Assembly (NCBI GenBank): GCA_020846515.1 | Contig: JADLDX010000312.1 | Coordinates: 1 to 6,413 of the forward strand | Length of the DNA stretch: 6,413 bases | Source: Pirellulaceae bacterium | GTDB lineage: Bacteria; Planctomycetota; Planctomycetia; Pirellulales; Pirellulaceae | Direction: 5' to 3' | Shown: positions 1 to 6,081 of the stretch, one piece after another | Layout: every line of letters starts with the position of its first letter | Numbering within the stretch: the first letter of the stretch is position 1 | The notes under the pieces: generated by a model | The model's database searches: none | The model's input: the letters and a program-made list of their open reading frames with translations, nothing else | Told to the model about the DNA's origin: nothing | Program-made: the position numbers and the translations under genes

Positions 1-1
1 C

Positions 2-436
2 ACGCTGGCGCGCTCGGAAAACAGCGCCCAGCGCTTCTACAGTATGTCGGCCCAGATTCGCCACGAGCGGAACGCCTATTACGACATCCTGGAAGCGACC
101 CAGAAAGGCGACCTCGATATTACCCCGTGGCTGGACTGGTTCCTGAATTGCCTGGACCGAGCGTTCGACCGGGCGGAAACCATCCTGTCCACTGTCTTGG
201 CCAAAGCCAACTTCTGGGAGCGGCATCGGGAGAAGCCGCTCAATGATCGCCAGCGCCTTGTCATCAACCGGCTGCTGGACGGATTTGAAGGCAAGCTCAC
301 CAGCTCGAAATGGGCGAAGCTCGCCAGGACCTCCCCCGATACGGCGCTACGCGACATCACTGGCTTGGTTGAGCTTGGCATACTGACAAAGGATGTCAGC
401 GGCGGACGCAGCACGAGCTATTCGCTGGTGTCCTGA
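2..436 (+). CDS. Fic-family protein, C-terminal part (5' end outside window)
   Basis: The frame is open from base 2 to a TGA at 434-436, giving 144 residues of a gene that began upstream. The text before the internal ATG at 44 (LARSENSAQRFYSM) runs smoothly into what follows, so that ATG is not the true start. The residues match the C-terminal half of DUF4172-type Fic proteins: a helical stretch after the Fic core (SAQIRHERNAYYDIL, then TQKGDLDITPWLDWFL), followed by a winged-helix-like end (LNDRQRLVINRLLDGFEGKL, SSKWAKLARTSPDTALRDI, GGRSTSYSL). Fic enzymes usually AMPylate target proteins. The catalytic HPFxxGNGR motif would lie upstream and cannot be checked, so activity is unknown. The winged helix may bind DNA or regulate the protein (inference). 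The family call is firm. Any link to the ABC-3C operon downstream rests on adjacency alone. Confidence 0.85.
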   Translation, partial: TLARSENSAQRFYSMSAQIRHERNAYYDILEATQKGDLDITPWLDWFLNCLDRAFDRAETILSTVLAKANFWERHREKPLNDRQRLVINRLLDGFEGKLTSSKWAKLARTSPDTALRDITGLVELGILTKDVSGGRSTSYSLVS

Positions 437-448
437 ACGCACTTCTTG

Positions 449-496
449 CCTAGGTATTCGGGTTCCACTATTGCTCTACCGCACACCTAGGATTCG
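449..496. repeat. Short imperfect direct repeat CCTAGG(T)ATTCG
   Basis: CCTAGGTATTCG (449-460) recurs as CCTAGGATTCG (486-496), with one base deleted and a start-to-start spacing of 37 bases. Each copy contains the palindrome CCTAGG. It lies just upstream of the ABC-3C operon and could be an operator pair or a scar of insertion. It could also be chance, since the unit is short. Confidence 0.4.
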
Positions 497-547
497 ACAA
501 GTCATCGCGGCGGTCTGCGTTGTCGCCATCGAGGTTCAAACTTAATC

Positions 548-551
548 GGGG
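548..551 (+). promoter_or_regulatory. Weak ribosome-binding site setting the effector start
   Basis: GGGG lies four bases before the ATG at 556. The frame is also open upstream to a TTG at 520, but that TTG has no purine-rich site before it, so ATG 556 is preferred. Confidence 0.4.
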
Positions 552-555
552 CGAT

Positions 556-1269
556 ATGATCATCGTGGATGATTTCTCAGACATCGCGCCGCCCCCGCCG
601 TCCGGCACCATGCTTACTGCCGCGCAGCTGCAAAGCGGACCGCCCATCGACCCACTGACGCGCATACTGACTTACACCGCCGACGACTGGGAAAAGTTCA
701 TCGATGAATGGGCTACCCATGGCGTCAAAAAGCCCAAGTACAAAGAGATCAAGCGCTTCTCCGGGGCGAATGATCGCGGCATCGATATTGCCGGGTTCAT
801 GCACAAGTCCATGCTGAAAGGCGTCTGGGACAACTACCAGTGCAAGCACTATGACCACCCGCTGCACCCCGGCGACGTCTGGCCAGAAATCGGCAAAATA
901 CTCTGGCATTCCTTCAACAAGCATTATGTTCCGCCGCGTACTTACTACTTCGTGGCACCGCGCGAGTGCGGCACCACGTTGAGCCAGTACCTTGCAAACA
1001 CGCCTGTTCTGAAGGCGAAGGTGCTGGAAGTCTGGGACGCCAATATACGCGACCACATCACCAAGACGCAGGCTGTGCCCCTGGAGGGCGAGTTCGCCGC
1101 GTATGTGAATGACTTCGATTTCTCGATCTTTCGAGCCAAAGCGGTCAGGGAACTCATCGAGCAGCACAAAGCCACGCCGTACTTTCTGTCGCGCTTTGGC
1201 GGTGGCTTGCCTGCCAGGCCGAAACCCGGCGCGCCGCCCGTGGAGATCGACGACATGGAAAGCGGCTAA
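556..1269 (+). CDS. ABC-3C effector, N-terminal part: Mrr-like PD-(D/E)XK nuclease, ended by an in-frame TAA
   Basis: The visible product has 237 residues. From the ATG at 556 it carries a restriction-endonuclease-fold signature: E64 in KEIKRFSG, D77 in NDRGIDIAGF, and Q95-x-K97 in YQCKHYD. This is the E...D...QxK pattern of Mrr-like nucleases and predicts metal-dependent DNA cleavage. It continues with family-typical text (PRTYYFVAPRECGTTL, then FDFSIFRAKAV and the RFGGGLPARPKPGAPP linker). In full-length relatives as I recall them, the linker leads straight into a C-terminal domain. Here the frame meets TAA at 1267-1269, and the same frame continues with matching C-terminal-domain sequence up to 1647. 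The natural gene was therefore probably 556-1647, about 363 residues, and this entry is a truncated product or the first half of a split protein. It is the first gene of an operon with the middle component and ABC ATPase. The nuclease call is strong by motif; target and trigger are unknown. Confidence 0.82.
   Translation: MIIVDDFSDIAPPPPSGTMLTAAQLQSGPPIDPLTRILTYTADDWEKFIDEWATHGVKKPKYKEIKRFSGANDRGIDIAGFMHKSMLKGVWDNYQCKHYDHPLHPGDVWPEIGKILWHSFNKHYVPPRTYYFVAPRECGTTLSQYLANTPVLKAKVLEVWDANIRDHITKTQAVPLEGEFAAYVNDFDFSIFRAKAVRELIEQHKATPYFLSRFGGGLPARPKPGAPPVEIDDMESG
1267..1269 (+). other. In-frame stop codon (TAA) splitting the ABC-3C effector
   Basis: The frame reads E-S-G-stop-I-T-K-L-L-A-A-Y-S. Codons on both sides are in the same phase and both flanks look like the same protein family, so this is a single-codon interruption and not a frameshift. 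As I recall relatives, an aromatic residue, usually tyrosine, sits here before a (V/I)xxLL.AY helix. A change of TAC or TAT to TAA would therefore explain it. A sequencing error cannot be excluded. Confidence 0.75.
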
Positions 1270-1304
1270 ATCACAAAGTTACTGGCAGCCTACTCCGAAC
1301 GACT

Positions 1305-1310
1305 GGAGAA
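1305..1310 (+). promoter_or_regulatory. Ribosome-binding site before GTG 1315
   Basis: GGAGAA lies four bases before a GTG at 1315-1317, in the effector frame and 36 bases after the TAA. The match to a Shine-Dalgarno sequence is better than at the effector's own start, so ribosomes stopping at 1269 could restart here. The same bases also encode the LEK of the continuous domain, so the match may be incidental. Confidence 0.4.
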
Positions 1311-1314
1311 GCCG

Positions 1315-1647
1315 GTGGCGACCGCAACAGACCTCACGCAAAAACTGGCCCAACATTTTCGGCGTCAGCGCGAAGCATTCTACCATGCGGAATCCCTGCG
1401 CGTATTCGTTCGTGACAAAGTGGAAGCGGGCACCTTCGAGAATTTGCAGGACGAGATTTATAAGGGTGTCATCGACACACGCGATGCTAAACATAACGAC
1501 CAGCTTGAGCGCGTGGTCGCCGTGACGGACCGGGCGCACCTCTTGCCGCTCACGGCCCATCCGCTGGTTCACAATACCTTTGGCGATGATAAGCACGGCA
1601 TTTGCCACCAGCTTGCAAATGATGAACGGTTAACATGGACGGAGTGA
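1315..1647 (+). CDS. ABC-3C effector, C-terminal domain, separated from the nuclease by a stop codon
   Basis: This is a 110-residue product if translation starts at GTG 1315; the open frame reaches back to 1270, directly behind the TAA. It carries the domain that joins ABC-3C effectors to their ATPase/middle-component module. Visible text includes LAQHFRRQREAFYHAESLRV, VRDKV.AGTFENLQDEIYKG and the end GICHQLANDERLTW. No catalytic motif is visible, and the expected role is as a partner-binding or signal-transmitting adaptor (family inference). It shares phase with the nuclease half at 556-1269, and the two together make one family-length protein. Its last 13 bases overlap the middle-component gene. 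It is either a remnant of a pseudogene or a separately made subunit, and the sequence cannot decide between these. Confidence 0.65.
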   Translation: MATATDLTQKLAQHFRRQREAFYHAESLRVFVRDKVEAGTFENLQDEIYKGVIDTRDAKHNDQLERVVAVTDRAHLLPLTAHPLVHNTFGDDKHGICHQLANDERLTWTE

Positions 1648-2135
1648 CAGCAGAGAAGCTGACATTGACGTTCAACGGCCCGCTTGAGGCAGGTGTTCGC
1701 GCCGTTGCGGTTCTGGGCGCTGCGTTCCCGCGCTCTTTCGACATTCAGCGCCTTACTGCGCTCGATTACCTGCTTGTTAGGACGGAACAACTAGGTGGGC
1801 CGGATGACCTCCATCCGTCCGCGCCGATCAAGACGCCGGCAACCGAAGTGCGCCGTAAACTGGTCCAGCAATCGTTGATGTTGATGATGGCCCGCGATCT
1901 CGTCGTGCGCGAGGTGCACGCGCATGGCATCTGCTACAGTGCCGGTGAGACTGCGTCTTTCTTCCTGAACTCGCTGCAAACGCCCTATATGACGGCCCTT
2001 AAAGAGCGCGCGTCATGGCTGGTGGCGTTCCTTGCCAACTACACCGATGCTGAATCCGATGCGCTAATGAGAAAGTTCTTCGATAATTGGGTCATGGAAT
2101 TCCATGCGATCGAGAACAGCCTGGGGGTCGAATGA
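1635..2135 (+). CDS. ABC-3C middle component, MC2-like
   Basis: The 166-residue product resembles the middle component 2 family of ABC-three-component systems. Visible marks are NGPLEAGVRAVAVLGAAFPR, DIQRLTALDYLLVRTEQLGG, LHPSAPIKTPATEVRRKLVQ, a SLMLMMARDLV helix, and a C-terminal stretch (LQTPYMTALKERASWLVAFL). Members are small proteins of about 150-170 residues, so this one is full length. They are thought to bridge the effector and the ABC ATPase. A winged-helix fold is probable but not demonstrable by eye. The ATG at 1635 overlaps the effector by 13 bases; a GTG at 1644, overlapping the effector stop as GTGA, is a plausible alternative start. Its own stop overlaps the ATPase start as ATGA. 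The gene appears intact even though the effector is interrupted. Confidence 0.85.
   Translation: MDGVTAEKLTLTFNGPLEAGVRAVAVLGAAFPRSFDIQRLTALDYLLVRTEQLGGPDDLHPSAPIKTPATEVRRKLVQQSLMLMMARDLVVREVHAHGICYSAGETASFFLNSLQTPYMTALKERASWLVAFLANYTDAESDALMRKFFDNWVMEFHAIENSLGVE
2123..2127 (+). promoter_or_regulatory. Ribosome-binding site for the ABC ATPase
   Basis: GGGGG lies four bases before ATG 2132, inside the end of the middle-component gene. With the ATGA overlap this supports 2132 as the start over the in-frame ATG at 2087, which would overlap the middle component by 49 bases. Confidence 0.5.
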
Positions 2136-4006
2136 CGGCCCTTGGACTGAGAATTCGCCACCTCACATTCATCGGCCCGGTGCGACCGCCCGCCACTATG
2201 GAGTTCGGGCCGGGTCTCAACGTGATCTACGGCGCGTCTGACACTGGTAAATCCTTCATTGTCGATAGCATCGACTACATGCTGGGAGGCAAGGGACCGC
2301 TTCGGCATTTCAAAGAGCGCGACGGATACGACCGCATCTTACTTGCCATGGAAACTTTGTCAGGCGAGCAATTTACGCTCCAGCGCAGCGTGGATGGCGG
2401 CGGCTTCCTTTTGTTCGACGGCCTTCATTTCGAGAAAGCGCCGGATGGTCAGGGCACGCCGCTAATGGACATTCACAATGAGAAGCGGGCCGACAACCTG
2501 TCGATGTTCCTGCTGGAGAAAATTGGTCTGGCCGGTAAGCGCATCCGCAAGAACGCGCGGATGGAAACCCAAAGCCTGAGTTTCCGGAATTTGGCGCGGC
2601 TTATCATTGTCAACGAAGAAGAAATCATCCAAAAGCGCTCGCCGCTCTCTGACGGCAATTACACCGCCGACACGGCTAATACGTCGGCATTCAAGCTGAT
2701 GATTACCGGCCTGGACGATTCAGCATTGACAGCCACGCGCTCCGCCAGCGCCGAAGAGAATTCGCGCGAGGGGCAGCTTGAACTACTGGACCAGCTCATC
2801 ACCGACATGAAGCGGCAGGTGAAGGAATTGGCTGGTGCCCCCTCGGAGCTGGAGGCACAGCTTGAAAAGCTGGACGCATCCATCGCCGAGCGGGGGCAGC
2901 AACTTGCCAGCTCCGAAGCGCAATACCGCGAAGCTTCCGCGAAGCGCCGTGACCTGCTGACCAGACTGGATGAAGGCAACAATCGCCTGACCGAGATCAC
3001 GAACCTGCTGGACCGTTTTACTTTGCTGGACGATCATTACATCTCTGACCTTGAGCGGCTTAAGGGCATCGAAGAAGCGGGCAGTTTGTTCTCCGCCCTG
3101 ACGGAAGCAGCTTGTCCGTTATGCGGCGCGTTGGCTGAGCATCATCGTCTTAAGGACGAATGCGATGGGAACGTGGAGGCTGTCGTGGCTGCGGCGCATG
3201 CGGAGGCCGTCAAAATTCAACTTCGCCAATCGGAACTGCAAGATACCATTGCCAACCTGGAACGGGAACAGAAGTCGTTTGAGCGTCGTCTTCCGAAAGT
3301 GGAAGCGTACTATCACGCCGCTGCGCGGCAGATTGAGACATTGCTAGCTCCGGCATTGCGCCAACTACGCACCGGTTACGGGCAGCTTGCAGATAAAAAG
3401 GGCGAAGTGCGCGAGGCGCTTGGCTTTCACAAAACGCTAAAGGATTTGGAAGACCGGAAGATTAAATTGCTGGCAGAGGACAGCGCGAATGGGGGAACGA
3501 GTGCAGCGGACATTGGCTTGCCCTCTACTGCCGTGGATGCTTTTGCGACCGAAGTTCTTTCTATTCTGAAGGCGTGGCATTTCCCGAATGCCGACCGAGT
3601 CCACTTTGATCCGAAGGCAAAGGACCTCGTCATCAATGGCAAGGACCGCATCTCTTACGGGAAGGGAATGCGCGCTATAACGCAGGCCGCGTTCAGCATC
3701 GGCTTGATGGAATTCTGCCACAAGAATGGAATGCCTCATCCAGGGTTCCTGATCCTCGATTCCCCTCTGTTGTCCTATCGAAAGCCTGACAATCAGGAAG
3801 ATGATCTTCGGGGCACGGATTTGAATTCACAGTTCTATGCCTACCTTCAGGGGCTGAATGCCGATGGCCAAGTGATCATCGTGGAGAATAGCGATCCCCC
3901 AGCGGCTGTGCAGCTCCTGCCGCAAGTGACGAAGTTCATTGGTAAAGAGGGTGAGCAGCGGTTTGGTTATTTTGAAAAAGCTACTCCGACGCCCCTTCTT
4001 CCGTAA
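2132..4006 (+). CDS. ABC-3C system ATPase, Rad50/RecN-like with a CxxC hook
   Basis: The 624-residue product is laid out like a small SMC/Rad50-type ATPase. The N-terminal lobe has a Walker A motif, GASDTGKS, at residues 34-41. Residues around 160-168 (VNEEEIIQK) fit the Q-loop region. A predicted coiled coil occupies roughly residues 215-430, rich in E, Q, K, R and L (QLELLDQLITDMKRQVKELA). Near its middle sits CPLC (C328, C331), like a Rad50 zinc hook. The C-terminal lobe has a degenerate signature (SYGKGMRAITQA, from residue 508) and a Walker B, FLILDSPLL, with D543 followed by Ser in place of the usual Glu. It also has VENSDPP (584-590) near the expected H-loop position. ABC-3C ATPases are thought to sense or act on nucleic acid and license the effector through the middle component (family inference). 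The reading frame is complete. Confidence 0.87.
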   Translation: MTALGLRIRHLTFIGPVRPPATMEFGPGLNVIYGASDTGKSFIVDSIDYMLGGKGPLRHFKERDGYDRILLAMETLSGEQFTLQRSVDGGGFLLFDGLHFEKAPDGQGTPLMDIHNEKRADNLSMFLLEKIGLAGKRIRKNARMETQSLSFRNLARLIIVNEEEIIQKRSPLSDGNYTADTANTSAFKLMITGLDDSALTATRSASAEENSREGQLELLDQLITDMKRQVKELAGAPSELEAQLEKLDASIAERGQQLASSEAQYREASAKRRDLLTRLDEGNNRLTEITNLLDRFTLLDDHYISDLERLKGIEEAGSLFSALTEAACPLCGALAEHHRLKDECDGNVEAVVAAAHAEAVKIQLRQSELQDTIANLEREQKSFERRLPKVEAYYHAAARQIETLLAPALRQLRTGYGQLADKKGEVREALGFHKTLKDLEDRKIKLLAEDSANGGTSAADIGLPSTAVDAFATEVLSILKAWHFPNADRVHFDPKAKDLVINGKDRISYGKGMRAITQAAFSIGLMEFCHKNGMPHPGFLILDSPLLSYRKPDNQEDDLRGTDLNSQFYAYLQGLNADGQVIIVENSDPPAAVQLLPQVTKFIGKEGEQRFGYFEKATPTPLLP

Positions 4007-4015
4007 CGGCGACAA

Positions 4016-4040
4016 ACCCTAGAGGGTGCTTTTAATAATT
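4016..4040 (+). terminator. Weak terminator candidate after the ABC-3C operon
   Basis: ACCC-TAGA-GGGT forms a four-pair stem with a four-base loop and is followed by GCTTTTAATAATT. It begins ten bases after the ATPase stop codon. The stem is short, so termination strength is doubtful. Confidence 0.35.
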
Positions 4041-4106
4041 GCATCGTAAACGCAGTTTGAGGAGTATGAGCTTCTCATGAATGCGCCCACGAGCCCGATG
4101 CAAAGC

Positions 4107-4119
4107 TGCAAAATTTGCA
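4107..4119. repeat. Perfect odd palindrome TGCAAAATTTGCA
   Basis: Six-base arms TGCAAA and TTTGCA surround a central A. An extra TGCAAA lies just upstream at 4099-4104. It resembles a dimeric-regulator operator, or it could be part of an alternative hairpin. No adjacent gene starts here, so a function is unclear. Confidence 0.3.
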
Positions 4120-4140
4120 CTGGGCAATTCAGATAAGAGA

Positions 4141-4174
4141 ATGGGCCCGGTGCTAGGGTAAACACCGGACCCAT
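4141..4174 (-). terminator. Long stem-loop, probable terminator for the - strand genes
   Basis: ATGGGCCCGGTG (4141-4152) pairs with CACCGGACCCAT (4163-4174): 11 of 12 positions pair, with one C-A mismatch and a ten-base loop. Flanking A4140-T4175 extends the stem. On the - strand it is followed by a pyrimidine-rich tract (TTCTCTTATCT), which fits an intrinsic terminator, though it lies 226 bases past the stop codon of the - strand gene. On the + strand it is followed only by TTTGAGG, so it may be bidirectional but weaker there. Confidence 0.5.
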
Positions 4175-4400
4175 TTGAGGCATTGCTGCATGAAACACAT
4201 CATGCGCCCTTTGTTTACGACGGCGACAATTAAAGGCGACCTAACTAAACACCGTGCGCTATCGCACTGGAACAGAAGGGCGGGCTACACTCTGTTGCCC
4301 CTGGAAGGCTCATCAGCAGATAGCTTCAGGGTGACGGCATCATTCTCACCACGGCGCAGCCATGTGATCCAGCAGCCCGACTTTCCATAAATACAGCAAA

Positions 4401-5507
4401 TTAAGCCACCTGCCGTTCGGCGGAAAAACTCTTGGAAAAGTCCTCTAAGATCGCAGTGAGCTCGTCAGCATCGACCATACGGGAAGCATTGTCGGGAAAC
4501 CGGTAGCTCCAAAAACTGCTGATGTGAGACAAGGTCCCCATCTTCTCACCGATTTCCAGAAACATGGACGGTGCATTCAGCAGGAAATCCCGAAACTGTT
4601 TGGCGTCATGCTGCGAAATCAGGCTGTCATAAGAGTTATCGTTTACGGAAAGCGTCTTGCGTATTTCGTCACTGCACCGCTTAGCGCCTAGTATGATGGC
4701 CTCGCGGGTTTTCGTAATGAACGCCTTCTGTTCGTGATCGGCGGCTCCGGTATATTTTATTACCTTCAACTGCTTTAGTGACTTGATCAACGAAGGCCAG
4801 AACTTCTCCAGGCTCCATTTATAGTAGATGAAGCCGCGCCAGCTAAAAACGCCTTCGCGGAATTCGGCTTCACCTAGCTGCAACGTAGTACGCAGGGGCT
4901 CCAGTTTCTCGTCACCTTCGCTCGACAGCAGCGCATGGACCATCCGCGTACTGGCTTCGGATTTCTGGTCCCCACCGGCCATATCTGTAAGGCGACGAAT
5001 TTGTCGCGCGGTATAGTCAAACATGAGGCGCTGGTCCGAATCGGCAATCTCGAAATAATGCGTGTCCGGTGTAACCTGGTGACAACGGAGATGCTCGCGG
5101 AGCAAGAACGGGTCAAGCGACGGAATACCGTCGATCAACTGCATCACTTTCAGGTCACGCTCGGCGTTGCGGCTTTGCCCATAATTGCCGACCTCACGCG
5201 CCATATCCTCATAATTCTTCTGGCCAACCATGAATGACTTGCCACCTGAACGCAGGTCGTTCTTCTCGAAAGCCACGATCACCTTGGTTGTGATGGCGCG
5301 CGGCGTCAGGAACAGATCAACCTCATCAGCACGAAGGCGGTGTTTAACGATGATCGCATTGTTGAACACAGGTGACGAAAAGAGGGGATTCGCTTGGAAC
5401 TCCGGATTATCCGCGTGCAGCTTTCCAATTGCCAGCAGGTTCAAAGCCCGACTGGTTGGGGCGCTGTGAAGACCAAGGAGACTGCGGAACGTGCGGTCCA
5501 CACTCAT
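4401..5507 (-). CDS. Unrecognised 368-residue protein, coupled to the PilZ gene
   Basis: I do not recognise a family. The product looks soluble: no signal peptide, no membrane segment, many charged residues, and mostly helical in appearance. Visible stretches include HRLRADEVDLFLTPRAITTK, which leads into a strand-like VIVAFEKND. Further on are SLDPFLLREHL, an aromatic-rich segment FSWRGFIYYKWSLEKFWPSL near residues 220-240, and an acidic-helical C-terminus (DELTAILEDFSKSF). No catalytic motif stands out. The ATG at 5507 overlaps the stop of the PilZ gene as ATGA and has no clear ribosome-binding site of its own, so translation is probably coupled. This context suggests a role downstream of c-di-GMP binding, for example as a partner or output protein of the PilZ protein, but that is inference only. 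The gene is complete and its length makes it very unlikely to be spurious. Confidence 0.8.
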   Translation of the reverse strand: MSVDRTFRSLLGLHSAPTSRALNLLAIGKLHADNPEFQANPLFSSPVFNNAIIVKHRLRADEVDLFLTPRAITTKVIVAFEKNDLRSGGKSFMVGQKNYEDMAREVGNYGQSRNAERDLKVMQLIDGIPSLDPFLLREHLRCHQVTPDTHYFEIADSDQRLMFDYTARQIRRLTDMAGGDQKSEASTRMVHALLSSEGDEKLEPLRTTLQLGEAEFREGVFSWRGFIYYKWSLEKFWPSLIKSLKQLKVIKYTGAADHEQKAFITKTREAIILGAKRCSDEIRKTLSVNDNSYDSLISQHDAKQFRDFLLNAPSMFLEIGEKMGTLSHISSFWSYRFPDNASRMVDADELTAILEDFSKSFSAERQVA

Positions 5508-5869
5508 GAAACGTCACGCACGCCATACTGCGCAGCCGCTTCAATCCCGTTCTTCTTGTAAGTGTCGATCTGACGCGCCAAACGAGCACGATGCTTCTGG
5601 GGGACCAGGAAGCGCAAGCCCAGCTCGCCTTCGCGGAAGTTGGTGGTCACGCCCTCAAAACGGCCAAAGCCTTCGACATGCAGGATCACCAGAGCCGAGA
5701 TTGGGGGCACATCCTCGCAAGTCACGCGCGCACCTCCAGCAGAGATGTCCGTTACCGTACAGCTTTGTGCGGTTTGTTCGGCGGGAAGGAACAACTGGCC
5801 CGGCAGTCCAAGCACGGTGCGGTCGTGCTCACGGCTTTCCTGGCGAATTTGAGGGCGAATAGCCATCAT
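5504..5869 (-). CDS. PilZ-domain protein, predicted c-di-GMP binder
   Basis: The 121-residue product is essentially one PilZ domain. Counting from the ATG at 5869, the c-di-GMP-binding motifs are R13xxxR17 (REHDR) and D41xS43xxG46 (DISAGG), followed by the usual barrel and a late GELGLRF strand. All motif residues are present, so ligand binding is expected. There is no other domain, so it should act by contacting a partner protein. An AGGG at 5879-5876 lies six bases before ATG 5869. It directly abuts the ATG at 5875, which would add two residues, so 5869 is preferred. The gene overlaps the following 368-residue gene by four bases, making a two-gene operon. It diverges from the GAF-protein gene across about 270 bases. 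Possible outputs are motility, adhesion or polysaccharide control, none of which is shown here. Confidence 0.9.
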   Translation of the reverse strand: MMAIRPQIRQESREHDRTVLGLPGQLFLPAEQTAQSCTVTDISAGGARVTCEDVPPISALVILHVEGFGRFEGVTTNFREGELGLRFLVPQKHRARLARQIDTYKKNGIEAAAQYGVRDVS

Positions 5870-6000
5870 TAACATCCCTGAAAATTCGGAAAGAATATGC
5901 CTCTATTAACTAACGAAGAACTCTTTCGGATTGTTTAAGCGCGTACGTTAATGAACGCTGCTTTTACCGCGCAACTCAACGAGTAACAGAGAATAGAAAG

Positions 6001-6045
6001 GATGTGACTTCGCCCACGGGGAGTGTCGGGTGAAAGGCGAACATC
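6001..6045. other. Stem-loop candidate in the divergent intergenic region
   Basis: TTCGCC (6009-6014) pairs with GGCGAA (6036-6041), and outside it GATG (6001-6004) pairs with CATC (6042-6045) across a four-base bulge. This gives ten pairs in two blocks with a large inner loop that can form a further CAC-GTG pairing. It may be an RNA leader structure, a regulator site or chance. No run of T follows, so it is not a typical terminator. Confidence 0.3.
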
Positions 6046-6081
6046 GAAAAATAGTACGAAACGCGTCGCCAGGCTGCAAAG

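Larger units (their letters stand above)
437..555. other. Intergenic gap between the Fic gene and the ABC-3C operon
   Basis: This 119-base non-coding gap must carry the operon's promoter if the operon is transcribed separately from the Fic gene. I see no convincing -35/-10 pair. The only visible structure is an imperfect direct repeat of CCTAGG(T)ATTCG. There is no clear terminator hairpin after the Fic stop codon. Confidence 0.5.
4007..4400. other. 394-base gap with stem-loops but no supportable gene
   Basis: This gap lies between the convergent ends of the ATPase gene (+) and the unrecognised gene (-). I see no coding sequence with family resemblance or a credible start. It contains a short GC hairpin at 4016-4027, a palindrome at 4107-4119 and a long stem-loop at 4141-4174. 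The rest (about 4180-4400) shows nothing I can identify. The gap separates the defence-like cargo from the signalling genes and may be the edge of an island (inference). Confidence 0.55.

Noticed and set aside
455..500. tRNA-like words on the - strand (GGTAGAGCA and TCGAATCC), considered as a tRNA or attachment-site remnant
   Set aside because: The pieces are in the wrong order and no acceptor or anticodon stem can be formed.
577..1167. A - strand frame of 196 codons opposite the nuclease
   Set aside because: It is a shadow of the nuclease gene, which has clear motifs; the antisense product has none.
1109..1525. A + strand frame of 138 codons crossing the effector stop, considered as a frameshifted continuation
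   Set aside because: Its translation is rich in S, R, T and W with no family resemblance, while the effector frame itself continues correctly after the TAA. A frameshift is therefore not needed.
2087..2131. An upstream ATG extending the ABC ATPase by 15 residues
   Set aside because: It overlaps the middle component deeply. ATG 2132 has a GGGGG site and an ATGA overlap, and the extra residues do not look like the family's N-terminus.
4330..4350. GGTGA and TCACC arms as a hairpin
   Set aside because: The stem is only five base pairs with an eleven-base loop, as expected by chance.
4175..4390. A + strand open frame of 71 codons in the gap
   Set aside because: It starts at a TTG inside the stem-loop, has no ribosome-binding site and shows no family resemblance.
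5935..5956. TTAA-N9-TTAA, considered as a CtrA site
   Set aside because: The spacing is nine, not the required seven.
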